Shown: positions 44,452 to 53,242 of the stretch, piece after piece
Layout: each line of letters begins with the position of its first letter
How positions within the stretch are numbered: the first letter of the stretch is position 1
From: G963691885 sp963691885
GTDB taxonomy: Bacteria > Pseudomonadota > Alphaproteobacteria > UBA8366 > Aestuariispiraceae
Reading direction: 5' to 3'
DNA length: 64,000 bases
Assembly: GCA_963691885.1 (NCBI GenBank)
Contig: OY829843.1
Location: forward strand, 1,860,001-1,924,000
Made by a program: the position numbers and the translations under genes
Notes under the pieces: model-generated
Databases searched by the model: none
The model's input: only the letters and a program-made list of their open reading frames with translations
What the model was told of the DNA's origin: nothing

Positions 44452-44538
44452 CATGCTGTTTTGGAGAGCAGCTACAGTAAGTCTGTACTTGGTACAGACG
44501 AAAGATTAGAGGGGGCTGCGGCCCTCTCTTTTTATTTT
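44452..44538 (+). ncRNA. Predicted tracrRNA
   Basis: The anti-repeat TTTTGGAGAGCAGCTACAG (44459-44477) is the exact complement of 19 bases in the 5' half of the CRISPR repeat, extended by one G-U pair. It is followed by the hairpin GTCTGTA-CTTGG-TACAGAC (44481-44499) and a terminator: AGAGGGGGC-TGCG-GCCCTCTCT (44508-44529) and a T-rich tail to 44538. Order and size (about 80 bases after processing) match a II-C tracrRNA. The exact 5' end is not determined. Confidence 0.9.
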
Positions 44539-44641
44539 CGTGAGTTGCATTCTCGGGTTTGGCTGATCGAAAGACCTGTTCAAGTTCGATGATTATTCCG
44601 AAATAAACATACAAATCGTGCCGTTATTTGACATATTTTTT

Positions 44642-44660
44642 GTCCAAATTGGACGTTCAA
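44642..44660 (+). promoter_or_regulatory. BetI-like operator upstream of the BCCT transporter
   Basis: Two overlapping dyads occur: GTCCAA-A-TTGGAC (44642-44654) and TTGGACGTTCAA (44649-44660). The second resembles the BetI operator core of choline/betaine genes as I recall it. A TTGACA lies just upstream (44628-44633). The site is 56 bases before the transporter start. The identity of the repressor is inferred. Confidence 0.45.
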
Positions 44661-44715
44661 CCGGAATCGGTGCATGCTAAGGTTTTAAATTAATGAACAT
44701 TTTGGGGGAAATGGT

Positions 44716-46320
44716 ATGGCTGATGTAAAGAAGCAACTTGACCCTGATCCAAGGGTTTGGGACTTCGAAACCGAATATGAACTTGGACAGGACAACATCC
44801 GGCCCTTTGGGTTGGATATTCATAATCCGGTATTTTTGATTTCCAGTATTGTTATCGCGGGCTTTGTTCTGATCTCGCTTGCCAATCAGGAAGCGGCGGC
44901 TGAGTTCTTTGGCTGGCTGCGGCCCTGGCTGACCAGCACGTTTGACTGGTTCCTGGTGCTGTCAGTGGATGCGATCACATTGTTCTGTCTGGCGCTGATC
45001 ATCCTGCCGGTCGGCTCTGTCCGGATCGGTGGCAAGGATGCAAAGCCGGATTATTCCTATGCCGGCTGGATTGCGATGATGTTCGCAGCCGGTATCGGCA
45101 TCGGCCTGCTGTTCTTTGGCGTGCTTGAGCCGGTTTACTACAATTTCTCGGACGGGGGCGCAGCGCGACCTCTGAACATCGATATCACCCAGCCGGGAAA
45201 TGAGTATATCGGCATCGTTGGAACGATCCATCACTGGGGTCTGGAAGGCTGGGCGGTTTACGCTGCGGTTGGTCTGTCGCTGGCGATCTTCTGTTACAAC
45301 CTCAACCTGCCTTTGACCCTTCGTTCGGCCTTCTATCCAATTCTGGGTGAGCGCGTCTGGGGCTGGTGGGGCCATGCTATCGATACGCTTGCGGTGTTTG
45401 CCACCCTGTTTGGTCTGACAACGTCGCTGGGTCTGGGGGCGCAACAGGTTGCCGCCGGCCTGTACGAAGTGTTCGGCATCGAACCGTCAAACACGGTTAT
45501 TGTCCTGCTGATCATCGGGATCACCATAATTGCGCTTGGATCGGTCCTGCTTGGCATGGATGCGGGTGTGAAGCGGCTTTCCGAAATCAACATGATCATG
45601 GCAGTCGGGCTGTTCATCTTTGTGATCTTCATGACCGGTGTCGGCACCGCGATTGCCCGGTATTTCGACGTCATGGTGGATTACGTCCTGTTACTACCGG
45701 CGCTATCGAATCCGTTCGGGCGAGAAGACACCAGTTACTTCCATGGCTGGACGACCTTCTACTGGGCCTGGTGGATTGCCTGGTCACCGTTTGTGGGCAT
45801 GTTCATCGCCCGGATTTCCAAAGGCCGTACCGTACGTGAATTCGTGCTCTGCGCCCTGATCGCACCGACCGCGGTCTGTGCGCTCTGGATGTCGACATTT
45901 GGCGGTGGTGCCATTGATATGCTGAATGCCGGTGGCGCCGAAGGCGTTAAGGCAACAGTGATCGATGCCTATGCGCCGGAAGGGGCCCTGTTCGGCTTCC
46001 TGAAGGAACTGCCGCTTTATTCCTTCGTTGCACCAATCTCGCTGGTTCTGATCGTGATCTTCTTCGTGACCTCGTCCGACTCGGGGTCGCTGGTGATTGA
46101 TACGATCACAGCTGGCGGCAAAATGGATGCCCCTGTTGTACAGCGGGTCTTCTGGTGCACCCTCGAAGGGCTGGTTGCGATTGCGCTGTTGCTTGGGGGC
46201 GGTTTGTCCGCGCTTCAGGGGGCGGCGGTGTCGACGGGTATTCCGTTTACACTGGTCGTGCTGACAATGTGTTACTGCCTGTGGCTCGCGCTTCGGGCAG
46301 AGCATAAGAAGCTCAAATAA
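44716..46320 (+). CDS. BCCT family transporter (betaine/carnitine/choline)
   Basis: The 534-residue protein has about twelve TM helices. The family motifs are clear: MFAAGIGIGLLFFGVLEPVYY, HHWGLEGWAVYAAVG, and the tryptophan-rich substrate region FYWAWWIAWSPFVGMFIARIS, then FVTSSDSGSLVIDT. BCCT carriers take up quaternary ammonium compounds such as glycine betaine, choline or DMSP, often for osmoprotection. Single gene with its own operator-like site and terminator. Confidence 0.95.
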   Translation: MADVKKQLDPDPRVWDFETEYELGQDNIRPFGLDIHNPVFLISSIVIAGFVLISLANQEAAAEFFGWLRPWLTSTFDWFLVLSVDAITLFCLALIILPVGSVRIGGKDAKPDYSYAGWIAMMFAAGIGIGLLFFGVLEPVYYNFSDGGAARPLNIDITQPGNEYIGIVGTIHHWGLEGWAVYAAVGLSLAIFCYNLNLPLTLRSAFYPILGERVWGWWGHAIDTLAVFATLFGLTTSLGLGAQQVAAGLYEVFGIEPSNTVIVLLIIGITIIALGSVLLGMDAGVKRLSEINMIMAVGLFIFVIFMTGVGTAIARYFDVMVDYVLLLPALSNPFGREDTSYFHGWTTFYWAWWIAWSPFVGMFIARISKGRTVREFVLCALIAPTAVCALWMSTFGGGAIDMLNAGGAEGVKATVIDAYAPEGALFGFLKELPLYSFVAPISLVLIVIFFVTSSDSGSLVIDTITAGGKMDAPVVQRVFWCTLEGLVAIALLLGGGLSALQGAAVSTGIPFTLVVLTMCYCLWLALRAEHKKLK

Positions 46321-46362
46321 GGGATTCCCGGTCAGATGTGATCGGGTCTGAACCAAGAACTG

Positions 46363-46397
46363 AGGGACGGCTGCATAACGCACGCCGTCCCTTATCT
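46363..46397 (+). terminator. Terminator of the BCCT gene
   Basis: AGGGACGGC (46363-46371) and GCCGTCCCT (46384-46392) form a perfect 9-bp stem, followed by TATCTTTTT. The hairpin reaches into the last codons of the convergent ASCH gene. Confidence 0.8.
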
Positions 46398-46904
46398 TTT
46401 TGGAGCGTCGTCCCGTGCCGGGTTGGTGAAAATGACGGCAAAGCGTTCAAACACAATCGGCATTTCCACAGTTGCGACCCGGTTTAGAGATTGGCATAGC
46501 GTTTCGTAGTGGGCCCAGCATTGCCTCCGCCAGGTTTCCAGGGTTCGATCCCATTCGCCATAATCCCTGGCAAGTGCTTCATCCGCCTGTGAGAAGGGTT
46601 TTATCTCTATCCACGTGGTCTCAACGACGCAGACAGGCATGTTGCGCCCATCCAGAAGGATGCTTAGATCGCCGACAGCGGGTGGACGCATCCCTCTGTC
46701 TTCAAACTCCCAAAGCAGGGAAGAGGTCGCGGTCTTCGCCCCGGACATTATCAGGGCGGCACCGCCATCGGACGCAGCATCGCTGTTACCGATCCGGTAG
46801 CTTTCGTAAAACAGGTGATCCACCCCTTCCGGCTCTGCCACCTGTTCCAGAAACAGGGTCCAGAAGGCCTCAATCGCTTCAGTTTCAAAACGGCTGTGTG
46901 ACAA
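46392..46904 (-). CDS. ASCH domain protein
   Basis: The 170-residue protein has the ASCH/PUA-like fold pattern: LIMSGAKTATSSLLWEFEDRG, the basic and aromatic RNA-binding-like start, then VVETTWIEIKPFSQAD and ARDYGEWDRTLETWRRQCW. ASCH proteins are thought to bind RNA or modified nucleosides; some hydrolyse N4-acetylcytidine. Single gene, convergent with the BCCT gene. Confidence 0.85.
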   Translation of the reverse strand: MSHSRFETEAIEAFWTLFLEQVAEPEGVDHLFYESYRIGNSDAASDGGAALIMSGAKTATSSLLWEFEDRGMRPPAVGDLSILLDGRNMPVCVVETTWIEIKPFSQADEALARDYGEWDRTLETWRRQCWAHYETLCQSLNRVATVEMPIVFERFAVIFTNPARDDAPKR

Positions 46905-47099
46905 AGTGCTGCCTGTCGTCGGAGTGATCGTTTACATCAGCAGGATTGTACAAGCTTTTCCCGTAATTGACGAAGGGTAGGACCCTGTCTGGTGCAGGTG
47001 AGCGGCTTTCACGGCAACGAAAGCCTGAAAAACCGCCATTTTCCATAGGTGTTTGTGTAAGTGAATGGTAATGATTCTGCCCGTTTTACCTTGCAAGCA

Positions 47100-47130
47100 T
47101 CACCGCGCTAAACTACATAAAATGCGGTGA
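47100..47130 (+). promoter_or_regulatory. Hairpin in the 298-base region upstream of acnB
   Basis: TCACCGC (47100-47106) and GCGGTGA (47124-47130) form a 7-bp stem about 70 bases ahead of the acnB start. It may be part of the acnB leader or an operator. The rest of 46905-47202 shows no gene. Confidence 0.3.
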
Positions 47131-47202
47131 CAGTTCGATTTTTCTGAACCGATTAATCGACTATTGTCAGAATTTCCGGAACATCAGCACGCGGGGGCGA
47201 TC

Positions 47203-49968
47203 ATGAGTTTGTATACGGACTATTTGGCCGAAATTGAAGAACGCAAGAAACAGGATCTGCACCCGAAACCGATTGATGACGGCGCCCTGGTGGCAGAGCT
47301 GATCGCGCAGATCAAAGATACCGGAAATGAGCACCGCGAAGACTCTCTGAAATTCTTCATCTACAACACGCTGCCCGGAACGACGAGTGCGGCGGGTGTG
47401 AAAGCGGCCTTCCTGAAAGAGATCATTCTGGGCAGCGCCAATGTTGCGGAAATCTCCTCAGATTATGCGTTTGAATTGCTCTCTCACATGAAGGGTGGCC
47501 CCTCGGTTGAAGTTCTGCTGGATCTGGCGCTCGGTGATGATGCGGCGATTGCTTCCAAGGCTGCCGAGGTGCTGAAAACGCAGGTCTTCCTGTACGACGC
47601 GGATACAGACCGTCTTGAAGCCGCCTATAAGGCTGGCAGCGCGCTCGCCAAAGACATCCTGCAGAGTTATGCCGAGGCTGAATTCTTCACAAAGCTTCCT
47701 GATGTCGACGAGGAAATTCAGGTCGTGACCTATGTCGCTGCGGAAGGAGACATTTCCACCGACCTTATGTCGCCGGGTGCTGAGGCGCATTCCCGCGCGG
47801 ACCGTGAACTCCACGGCAAGAGCTTTATCTCGGAGCAGGCACAGAAAGAAATTGAAGCCCTGAAGATCCAGCATCCCAGCAAGCGCCTGATGCTGATTGC
47901 CGAAAAAGGCACGATGGGTGTTGGTTCGTCCCGCATGTCCGGCGTCAATAACTGTGCGCTCTGGACCGGTAGTCAGGCGAGCCCCTATGTCCCCTTCGTC
48001 AATATTGCGCCGATCGTGGCGGGTACCAACGGGATTTCACCGATTTTCCTGACAACGGTCGGGGTGACCGGCGGGATCGGTATTGACCTCAAAAACTGGG
48101 TCAAGAAGGTCGATAGCGACGGCAATGTCATCGTCAATAATGATGGTAGCCCGGTTCTGGAAGAGAAATATTCCGTCGCGACCGGCACGACGATGACGAT
48201 CAACACGAAGACAAAGAAACTCTATAACGAAGACGGTTCTGAAGAGCTGGCGGATGTTGCCGCCGCCTTCTCGCCGCAATCGGTTGAGTTCATGAAGGCG
48301 GGCGGGTCCTACGCCATTGATTTTGGCAAGAAGCTGCAGATTTTTGCGGCTGAAACACTGGGTGTTGAACCGAAGGAAGTGTTTGCGCCGTCCAAGATCG
48401 TGTCCAACCCGGGTCAAGGACTGACCGCTGTTGAGAAAATCTTTAACCGTAACGCGGTTGGTGTTCCGGAAGGAACAATCCTGCATGCCGGATCAGATGC
48501 GCGGGTTAAGGTGAACATTGTCGGGTCACAGGATACGACAGGCCCGATGACTGTGCAGGAGCTGGAGGCCATGGCAGCCACCGTGATCTCGCCGGTGCTG
48601 GATGGTGCCTATCAGTCAGGCTGCCACACGGCCTCGGTCTGGGATCTGAAGGCAAAGGCCAATACGCCAAAACTGATGGCCTTCATGAATAATTTCGGTC
48701 TGGTGACCGGTCGGGACCCCAAGGGCAATTATCACGCCATGACGGATGTGATCCACAAGGTTCTGAACGACATCACCATTGATGACCGTGCGATCATTAT
48801 TGGTGGTGACTCTCATACTCGTATGTCCAAGGGTGTCGCCTTTGGCGCGGATTCGGGAACGGTTGCACTGGCATTGGCCACAGGTCAGGCAAGCATTTCT
48901 GTCCCTGAATCGGTCAAGGTGACCTTCAAGGGGCAGATGGGCGACCATATGGATTTCCGGGATGTTGTGCATGCGACCCAGGCGCAGATGCTGGCCCAGT
49001 TCAATGGCGAGAATGTATTCCAGGGCCGTATCATTGAGGTGCATATCGGCACCCTGCTGGCGGACCAGGCCTTTACCTTCACCGACTGGACGGCGGAGAT
49101 GAAGGCTAAGGCCTCGATCTGTATTTCCAATGACGAGACATTGATCGAGTCGCTCGAGATCGCGAAATCACGCATTCAGGTCATGATCGACAAGGGTATG
49201 GAGATCAGCTCCGGCATGCTGCAGGGCCTGATCGACAAGGCGGATCAGCGGATCGCGCAGATCAGATCCGGGGAACAGTCGGCGCTGCGCCCTGACGACA
49301 ATGCAAAGTATTTTGCAGAGGTTGTGGTCGATCTCGACCAGATCAATGAGCCGATGATTGCGGACCCCGATGTCGACAATATTGATGTCGCGAAACGCTA
49401 TACCCATGACACGATCCGGCCAATTTCGTATTACGGTGGGGACAAGAAGGTTGATCTGGGTTTTGTCGGGTCCTGCATGGTGCATAAGGGTGACTTGAAC
49501 ATTGTGGCCCAGATGTTCCGGAACCTCGAAAAGGCCAATGGCTCTATTGAGTTTAACGCGCCGCTGGTTGTTGCGCCGCCGACTTATAACATTGTTGATG
49601 AGCTGAAGGCCGAAGGTGACTGGGACATCCTGCAGAAATATGCCGGGTTTGAGTTCGACGATAGCGCACCCAAGACCGAGGCTCGCAAAGCCTATGAGAA
49701 CATTCTCTACCTGGAACGCCCCGGCTGTAACCTTTGTATGGGGAACCAGGAGAAGGCGGCTAAGGGCGACACGGTGATGGCCACTTCCACACGTCTGTTC
49801 CAGGGCCGTGTTGTGGGTGATGCAGAAGATAAGAAGGGTGAGTCCCTGCTGGCGTCGACGCCGGTTGTCGTGCTCTCAACCATTCTGGGCCGGACACCCA
49901 GCATTGATGAGTATAAGACAGCGGTCGACGGTATCAATCTTACCAAGTTTGCGCCGCCGCGGGCCTGA
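47203..49968 (+). CDS. acnB: Aconitate hydratase B / 2-methylisocitrate dehydratase
   Basis: The start is taken at MSLYTDYLAEIEERKKQ (47203), the usual AcnB N-terminus; 921 residues. The HEAT-like domain comes first, and the [4Fe-4S] ligands include SGCHTASVWDL and the pair in RPGCNLCMGNQEKA. GGDSHTRMSKGVAFGADSG and GFVGSCMVHKGDL are also AcnB-specific. It interconverts citrate and isocitrate, feeding the TCA cycle and the isocitrate lyase encoded at 59076. Confidence 0.97.
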   Translation: MSLYTDYLAEIEERKKQDLHPKPIDDGALVAELIAQIKDTGNEHREDSLKFFIYNTLPGTTSAAGVKAAFLKEIILGSANVAEISSDYAFELLSHMKGGPSVEVLLDLALGDDAAIASKAAEVLKTQVFLYDADTDRLEAAYKAGSALAKDILQSYAEAEFFTKLPDVDEEIQVVTYVAAEGDISTDLMSPGAEAHSRADRELHGKSFISEQAQKEIEALKIQHPSKRLMLIAEKGTMGVGSSRMSGVNNCALWTGSQASPYVPFVNIAPIVAGTNGISPIFLTTVGVTGGIGIDLKNWVKKVDSDGNVIVNNDGSPVLEEKYSVATGTTMTINTKTKKLYNEDGSEELADVAAAFSPQSVEFMKAGGSYAIDFGKKLQIFAAETLGVEPKEVFAPSKIVSNPGQGLTAVEKIFNRNAVGVPEGTILHAGSDARVKVNIVGSQDTTGPMTVQELEAMAATVISPVLDGAYQSGCHTASVWDLKAKANTPKLMAFMNNFGLVTGRDPKGNYHAMTDVIHKVLNDITIDDRAIIIGGDSHTRMSKGVAFGADSGTVALALATGQASISVPESVKVTFKGQMGDHMDFRDVVHATQAQMLAQFNGENVFQGRIIEVHIGTLLADQAFTFTDWTAEMKAKASICISNDETLIESLEIAKSRIQVMIDKGMEISSGMLQGLIDKADQRIAQIRSGEQSALRPDDNAKYFAEVVVDLDQINEPMIADPDVDNIDVAKRYTHDTIRPISYYGGDKKVDLGFVGSCMVHKGDLNIVAQMFRNLEKANGSIEFNAPLVVAPPTYNIVDELKAEGDWDILQKYAGFEFDDSAPKTEARKAYENILYLERPGCNLCMGNQEKAAKGDTVMATSTRLFQGRVVGDAEDKKGESLLASTPVVVLSTILGRTPSIDEYKTAVDGINLTKFAPPRA

Positions 49969-49999
49969 ACGTCGCGCCGCGTAACCGGGTGATTGCTGT

Positions 50000-50854
50000 A
50001 TGAGTGTTGCGCGCTCGCTGGGCAGTTCATGGGAAACCTATCTTCTCTGCTGCATCGCGGCGCTGACGCTTGTGTTCTGGACCCTCAACCCCTCTGTGTC
50101 GGAAGAGTTGGGCCAGGGGGAGCGTTTCGCCTTCTGGCTCTCCCATGTCGCTTTGGCGGTGGGGTTGCTGCGCTTTAGCCAAATTGCGTTGCAGAAGTTT
50201 GCTGCTCTGGACAGTCTGCCCGCCATTCTTCAGGTGATAGTGGCTGGATTGCTGGGCGCAGTCTTCTTCACACCTTTCGCGGTCGGCCTTGACGCGGTTT
50301 TCGTCAGGTTCGGTTCACTGTCGCCGGACCCGGAAGAGACATGGTTTATGACCGGCGTTACGGAATTTTCCTCCTTCGTTGTTCCGCTGACCTTTACCTG
50401 GCTGTTGATCAACGCGCCTTTGCTTTTCGCGTTGGGTCAGCCGGAAGGGCTGTCGGCAGCAGAGGACCGGGATCAGGAAACACCGGTGTCTGTTCCCGTG
50501 GAGGAAGGTGCCGAAAGGGTCTGGGGCCGATTACCGCCCGCTCTCGGCAATGATGTCGTGGCCTTTAGCGCCGAACTTCACTATCTGCGCGTTTATACCA
50601 GCCGGGGAAATACGCTGATCCTGCACGCATTCAGCAGCGCTGTTGATCAGATGGCTGAAGCGACGTCGGGTGTTGCCGGTATGCAGATCCATCGTTCTCA
50701 CTGGGTTGCCCTCTCGCATGTCACCGGGATTTCCAAGGATGGTGAGAAGGTTTTCTGTGACCTGGACAACGGTTTACAATTGCCCGTCAGCCGACCCTTC
50801 CGGCCTGAATTGCGGGCCGCCGTCAAGAAAGGCCCAATGGAACCAGGGGCCTGA
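50000..50854 (+). CDS. Membrane-bound LytTR-family DNA-binding regulator
   Basis: The 284-residue protein has four TM helices (about 15-30, 44-62, 75-98 and 120-145) and a C-terminal LytTR domain (170-275): LGNDVVAFSAELHYLRVYT, MQIHRSHWVALSHVTGI, and LPVSRPFRPELRAAV. Such one-component regulators bind DNA from the membrane. It may control the outer-membrane gene that follows 141 bases downstream; no direct evidence. Confidence 0.9.
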   Translation: MSVARSLGSSWETYLLCCIAALTLVFWTLNPSVSEELGQGERFAFWLSHVALAVGLLRFSQIALQKFAALDSLPAILQVIVAGLLGAVFFTPFAVGLDAVFVRFGSLSPDPEETWFMTGVTEFSSFVVPLTFTWLLINAPLLFALGQPEGLSAAEDRDQETPVSVPVEEGAERVWGRLPPALGNDVVAFSAELHYLRVYTSRGNTLILHAFSSAVDQMAEATSGVAGMQIHRSHWVALSHVTGISKDGEKVFCDLDNGLQLPVSRPFRPELRAAVKKGPMEPGA

Positions 50855-50995
50855 ACACCGGCCGGTGTGATAATGGCATGTCGTTTCGTGCGAAACCCAT
50901 GTCGGTTCATGCAATTCGGGGCCTGCACCCATACACATCCCAAATATCTCATCGTATCTACCGGCGAAATCAAATTTTCGCATTGGAGATACATC

Positions 50996-51658
50996 ATGTT
51001 GAGTTTCGGTAGAATTTCGGGCGCATTGGGCGTCGCCCTGTTGTCGATTGTTCCGGCGACCGCCCAGGGGGAAGGCTTGAGTGACGGGCTTTATCTGAAA
51101 GGGGTTGCAGGGTTCAGTCTGCCCGATGACACGAGTTTCACCGGAACCGGTGGCAGCAGCGGATCCATCGATCTTGAAACCGGATATGCGGCCGGCCTGG
51201 CCCTTGGATACGCCTTTACCGATAACATCATCGGTGAGCTGGAATACATGTACCGCAGCGCCGATATCGACAGTGTCTCGAATACCGGTTTTGCGACCGG
51301 CGGGGATCTGGCCTCGGTGATCGTGACGGCGAACGCCCTCTACCAGTTTGATGGATGGGATATGCCGGTTGGTGACCGCTTCCGGCCGTTTCTGGGGCTT
51401 GGCATTGGGGTTACGCAGGAAGCCGATGTCGACTTCAGCGGCGGGGCCAATACCGGAAGCTTCGAAACCTCGGGTGATTTTGTGTACCAGCTGCGCGCCG
51501 GCGCGAACTGGGAGCTAGATGCCAACTGGGTCTTGAGTTCCGAATTGCGTTACATGGATGCCGGGTCGCTGACATTTGATGCAGAGAACAGCACCGGGTC
51601 ACTGAGCGCGGACTATCAGACGACCGATCTTCTCTTCGGCATTGCCTATCGCTTTTGA
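50996..51658 (+). CDS. Outer-membrane beta-barrel protein (OmpA/Opa-like porin family)
   Basis: ATG at 50996 with a GGAGA site gives 220 residues. The signal peptide ends at PATAQ. The mature part is alternating beta-strands such as GLYLKGVAGFSLPDD, AAGLALGYAFTDNIIGELEYMY and the terminal TTDLLFGIAYRF, whose final Phe is the barrel-insertion signal. Eight strands are likely. Substrate or role unknown. Confidence 0.88.
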   Translation: MLSFGRISGALGVALLSIVPATAQGEGLSDGLYLKGVAGFSLPDDTSFTGTGGSSGSIDLETGYAAGLALGYAFTDNIIGELEYMYRSADIDSVSNTGFATGGDLASVIVTANALYQFDGWDMPVGDRFRPFLGLGIGVTQEADVDFSGGANTGSFETSGDFVYQLRAGANWELDANWVLSSELRYMDAGSLTFDAENSTGSLSADYQTTDLLFGIAYRF

Positions 51659-51681
51659 TGGTGGCGGCGGAGATTGAAACC

Positions 51682-52230
51682 ATGAAGTTCTCATCACACA
51701 CAATGGCCATCGCGTTTACGACACTGCTGGTCACGGCCTGTGGTCGGCCCGATCTTCAGGATTATGCGGATAAAACCCCGCCTTTTGATCCGGCGGTATT
51801 CTTTGCGGGAGACTCCAAGGCCTGGGGCATTTTCCAGGACCGGTTCGGCCGCGTTCGGACCCGGTTTGTTGTGGATCTTTCAGGGGAATGGGAAGGGTCG
51901 CTGTTTATCCTGACAGAAGATTTTGAATATGACGACGGTCGGACGGAGCAGCGCATTTGGTCCCTTTCGCGATCCGGCGACGGAAACTGGCGCGGTATGG
52001 CCGATGGCGTGACAGTACCAGCGACCGGGCGCAGCCTCGGAAATGCCTTCAATTTTACCTATGCAATTGATCTGCAACTGGCTGACGGCGAAACACTGGC
52101 GGTCGAGTTTGATGACTGGATCTGGCGTCTCGATGACAGGACGGCAATCAATCGCGCTTATGTCAAAAAATTTGTAATAGAGATTGGTGAAGTCCTCATT
52201 TTCTTTCAACGTGATGACTCCAGGGAGTAG
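51682..52230 (+). CDS. DUF3833 family lipoprotein
   Basis: The start is taken at MKFSSHTMAIAFTTLL (51682); 182 residues. The lipobox is LVTACG, so it should be lipidated. The mature part has PAVFFAGDSKAWGIFQDRFG and DDWIWRLDDRTAINRA, matching DUF3833. It is commonly paired with a chalcone-isomerase-like gene as here (the next gene starts 2 bases after its stop). Function unknown. Confidence 0.85.
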   Translation: MKFSSHTMAIAFTTLLVTACGRPDLQDYADKTPPFDPAVFFAGDSKAWGIFQDRFGRVRTRFVVDLSGEWEGSLFILTEDFEYDDGRTEQRIWSLSRSGDGNWRGMADGVTVPATGRSLGNAFNFTYAIDLQLADGETLAVEFDDWIWRLDDRTAINRAYVKKFVIEIGEVLIFFQRDDSRE

Positions 52231-52232
52231 GT

Positions 52233-52787
52233 GTGATGACGAAACTGTTTGTCTTGACCATGATTTTTGGGGCGCTGGTGGTCTCTGGTCCTGTCGCCAG
52301 TCCTTTCGCGGCACAACCTTTCGCAGAGATCCGACGCCATCTCCCTGATGCCCAACAACGGGGAGAAGCCGATGTCACCTATCTGTTCTTCGATCTCTAT
52401 ACCGCGACGCTCTGGACAGAGGGTGCAGCCGCTCTGGATTGGCAGGCCCCCTTTGCCCTGACCCTTTCCTATAAGAGAGAATTCTCTCGTGAGAGCCTGG
52501 TTACATCCACGCTTGATGAGATGACCCGCATGACCAACCGGATGCGACTGGATTTTCTGCCCTTGGAAAAATGGCTGAACCAGTGTTTCGCCGATGTGAC
52601 CGCAGGTGACCGTTTTACAGGCGTCAGTAAGGGGCCTGATCATGCCGCGTTTTTTCTGAACGGCAAGAAGACCTGCGACATCACCTATCCGGGATTTGCC
52701 GAGTTGTTTTTCGGCATCTGGCTCAGCGCGGATACCCGCGATCCCGATGTCACCCGAAAATTGTTGAACAGGAGGGCGGATCTATGA
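52233..52787 (+). CDS. Chalcone isomerase-like periplasmic protein
   Basis: The 184-residue protein has a signal peptide (cut near FAAQP). VTYLFFDLYTATLW, ALTLSYKREFSRESLVTST and GKKTCDITYPGFAELFFGIWL fit the bacterial chalcone-isomerase-like fold (family often near DUF3833). Bacterial members are thought to bind fatty acids rather than flavonoids. It overlaps the following small gene by 4 bases. Confidence 0.8.
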   Translation: MMTKLFVLTMIFGALVVSGPVASPFAAQPFAEIRRHLPDAQQRGEADVTYLFFDLYTATLWTEGAAALDWQAPFALTLSYKREFSRESLVTSTLDEMTRMTNRMRLDFLPLEKWLNQCFADVTAGDRFTGVSKGPDHAAFFLNGKKTCDITYPGFAELFFGIWLSADTRDPDVTRKLLNRRADL

Positions 52788-53020
52788 TTGCGCCTGGCCT
52801 GCAAGCACAGAGCATCCCGGTCTGGCGCATGCCAAATGCGGTGACGTTCTGCACTGTCTTGACGGGGGTCGCCGTTGGTTTCCTGATGCTCTTTTCGCTG
52901 CTGGTCTTTGCCCATCCGATCACGGTCAGTGCGGGAGGTGGCGTGGTGGAGAACCGCTCCATCGTAGATGAAATCCTGGATCTGTCGCTTCTTGATATTG
53001 AAGAGGTTGACCTTTTCTGA
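52784..53020 (+). CDS. Hypothetical single-TM protein
   Basis: The 78-residue protein has one TM helix (VLTGVAVGFLMLFSLLVFA) and an acidic C-terminus (DEILDLSLLDIEEVDLF). It is coupled by ATGA overlap to the chalcone-isomerase-like gene and so belongs to that operon. No family recognised. Confidence 0.6.
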   Translation: MIAPGLQAQSIPVWRMPNAVTFCTVLTGVAVGFLMLFSLLVFAHPITVSAGGGVVENRSIVDEILDLSLLDIEEVDLF

Positions 53021-53039
53021 GCGCGCTGAGGGCTCTCGC

Positions 53040-53075
53040 AATCCACGATCGCTATCTAATCCACGATCGCTATCT
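53040..53075. repeat. Perfect 18-bp tandem duplication
   Basis: The unit AATCCACGATCGCTATCT occurs twice in direct succession, just behind the small TM gene. It is non-coding and contains the palindrome CGATCG. It may be a slippage duplication or a doubled binding site. Confidence 0.8.
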
Positions 53076-53145
53076 ATTGTCTCCATAAATCCCGACTTAT
53101 CCAAAGTCGACATCAGACAGATATTTACCCGATCACGGTTTTAAA

Positions 53146-53225
53146 AGAGCTCCTCACCGATCCACCTGAGGCAGAGCTTGTGTGAGGTATTACACAAGTG
53201 ACGTCTCAGGTGGTGAAGAGGCTCT
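53146..53225. repeat. Long imperfect inverted repeat (about 80 bases)
   Basis: CCACCTGAG (53162-53170) pairs with CTCAGGTGG (53205-53213), CTTGTGT (53177-53183) with ACACAAG (53192-53198), and outer AGAGC…CCTC with GAGGCTCT (53218-53225), around the loop GAGGTATT. It ends 17 bases before the metallophosphoesterase start, so as RNA it could affect translation of that gene. On the minus strand it would be followed by TTTT. Confidence 0.7.
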
Positions 53226-53242
53226 GATTTAAAGGATCCGTT

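Noticed and set aside
53040..53075. Second, tiny CRISPR array
   Set aside because: Only two directly abutting 18-base units and no spacer.
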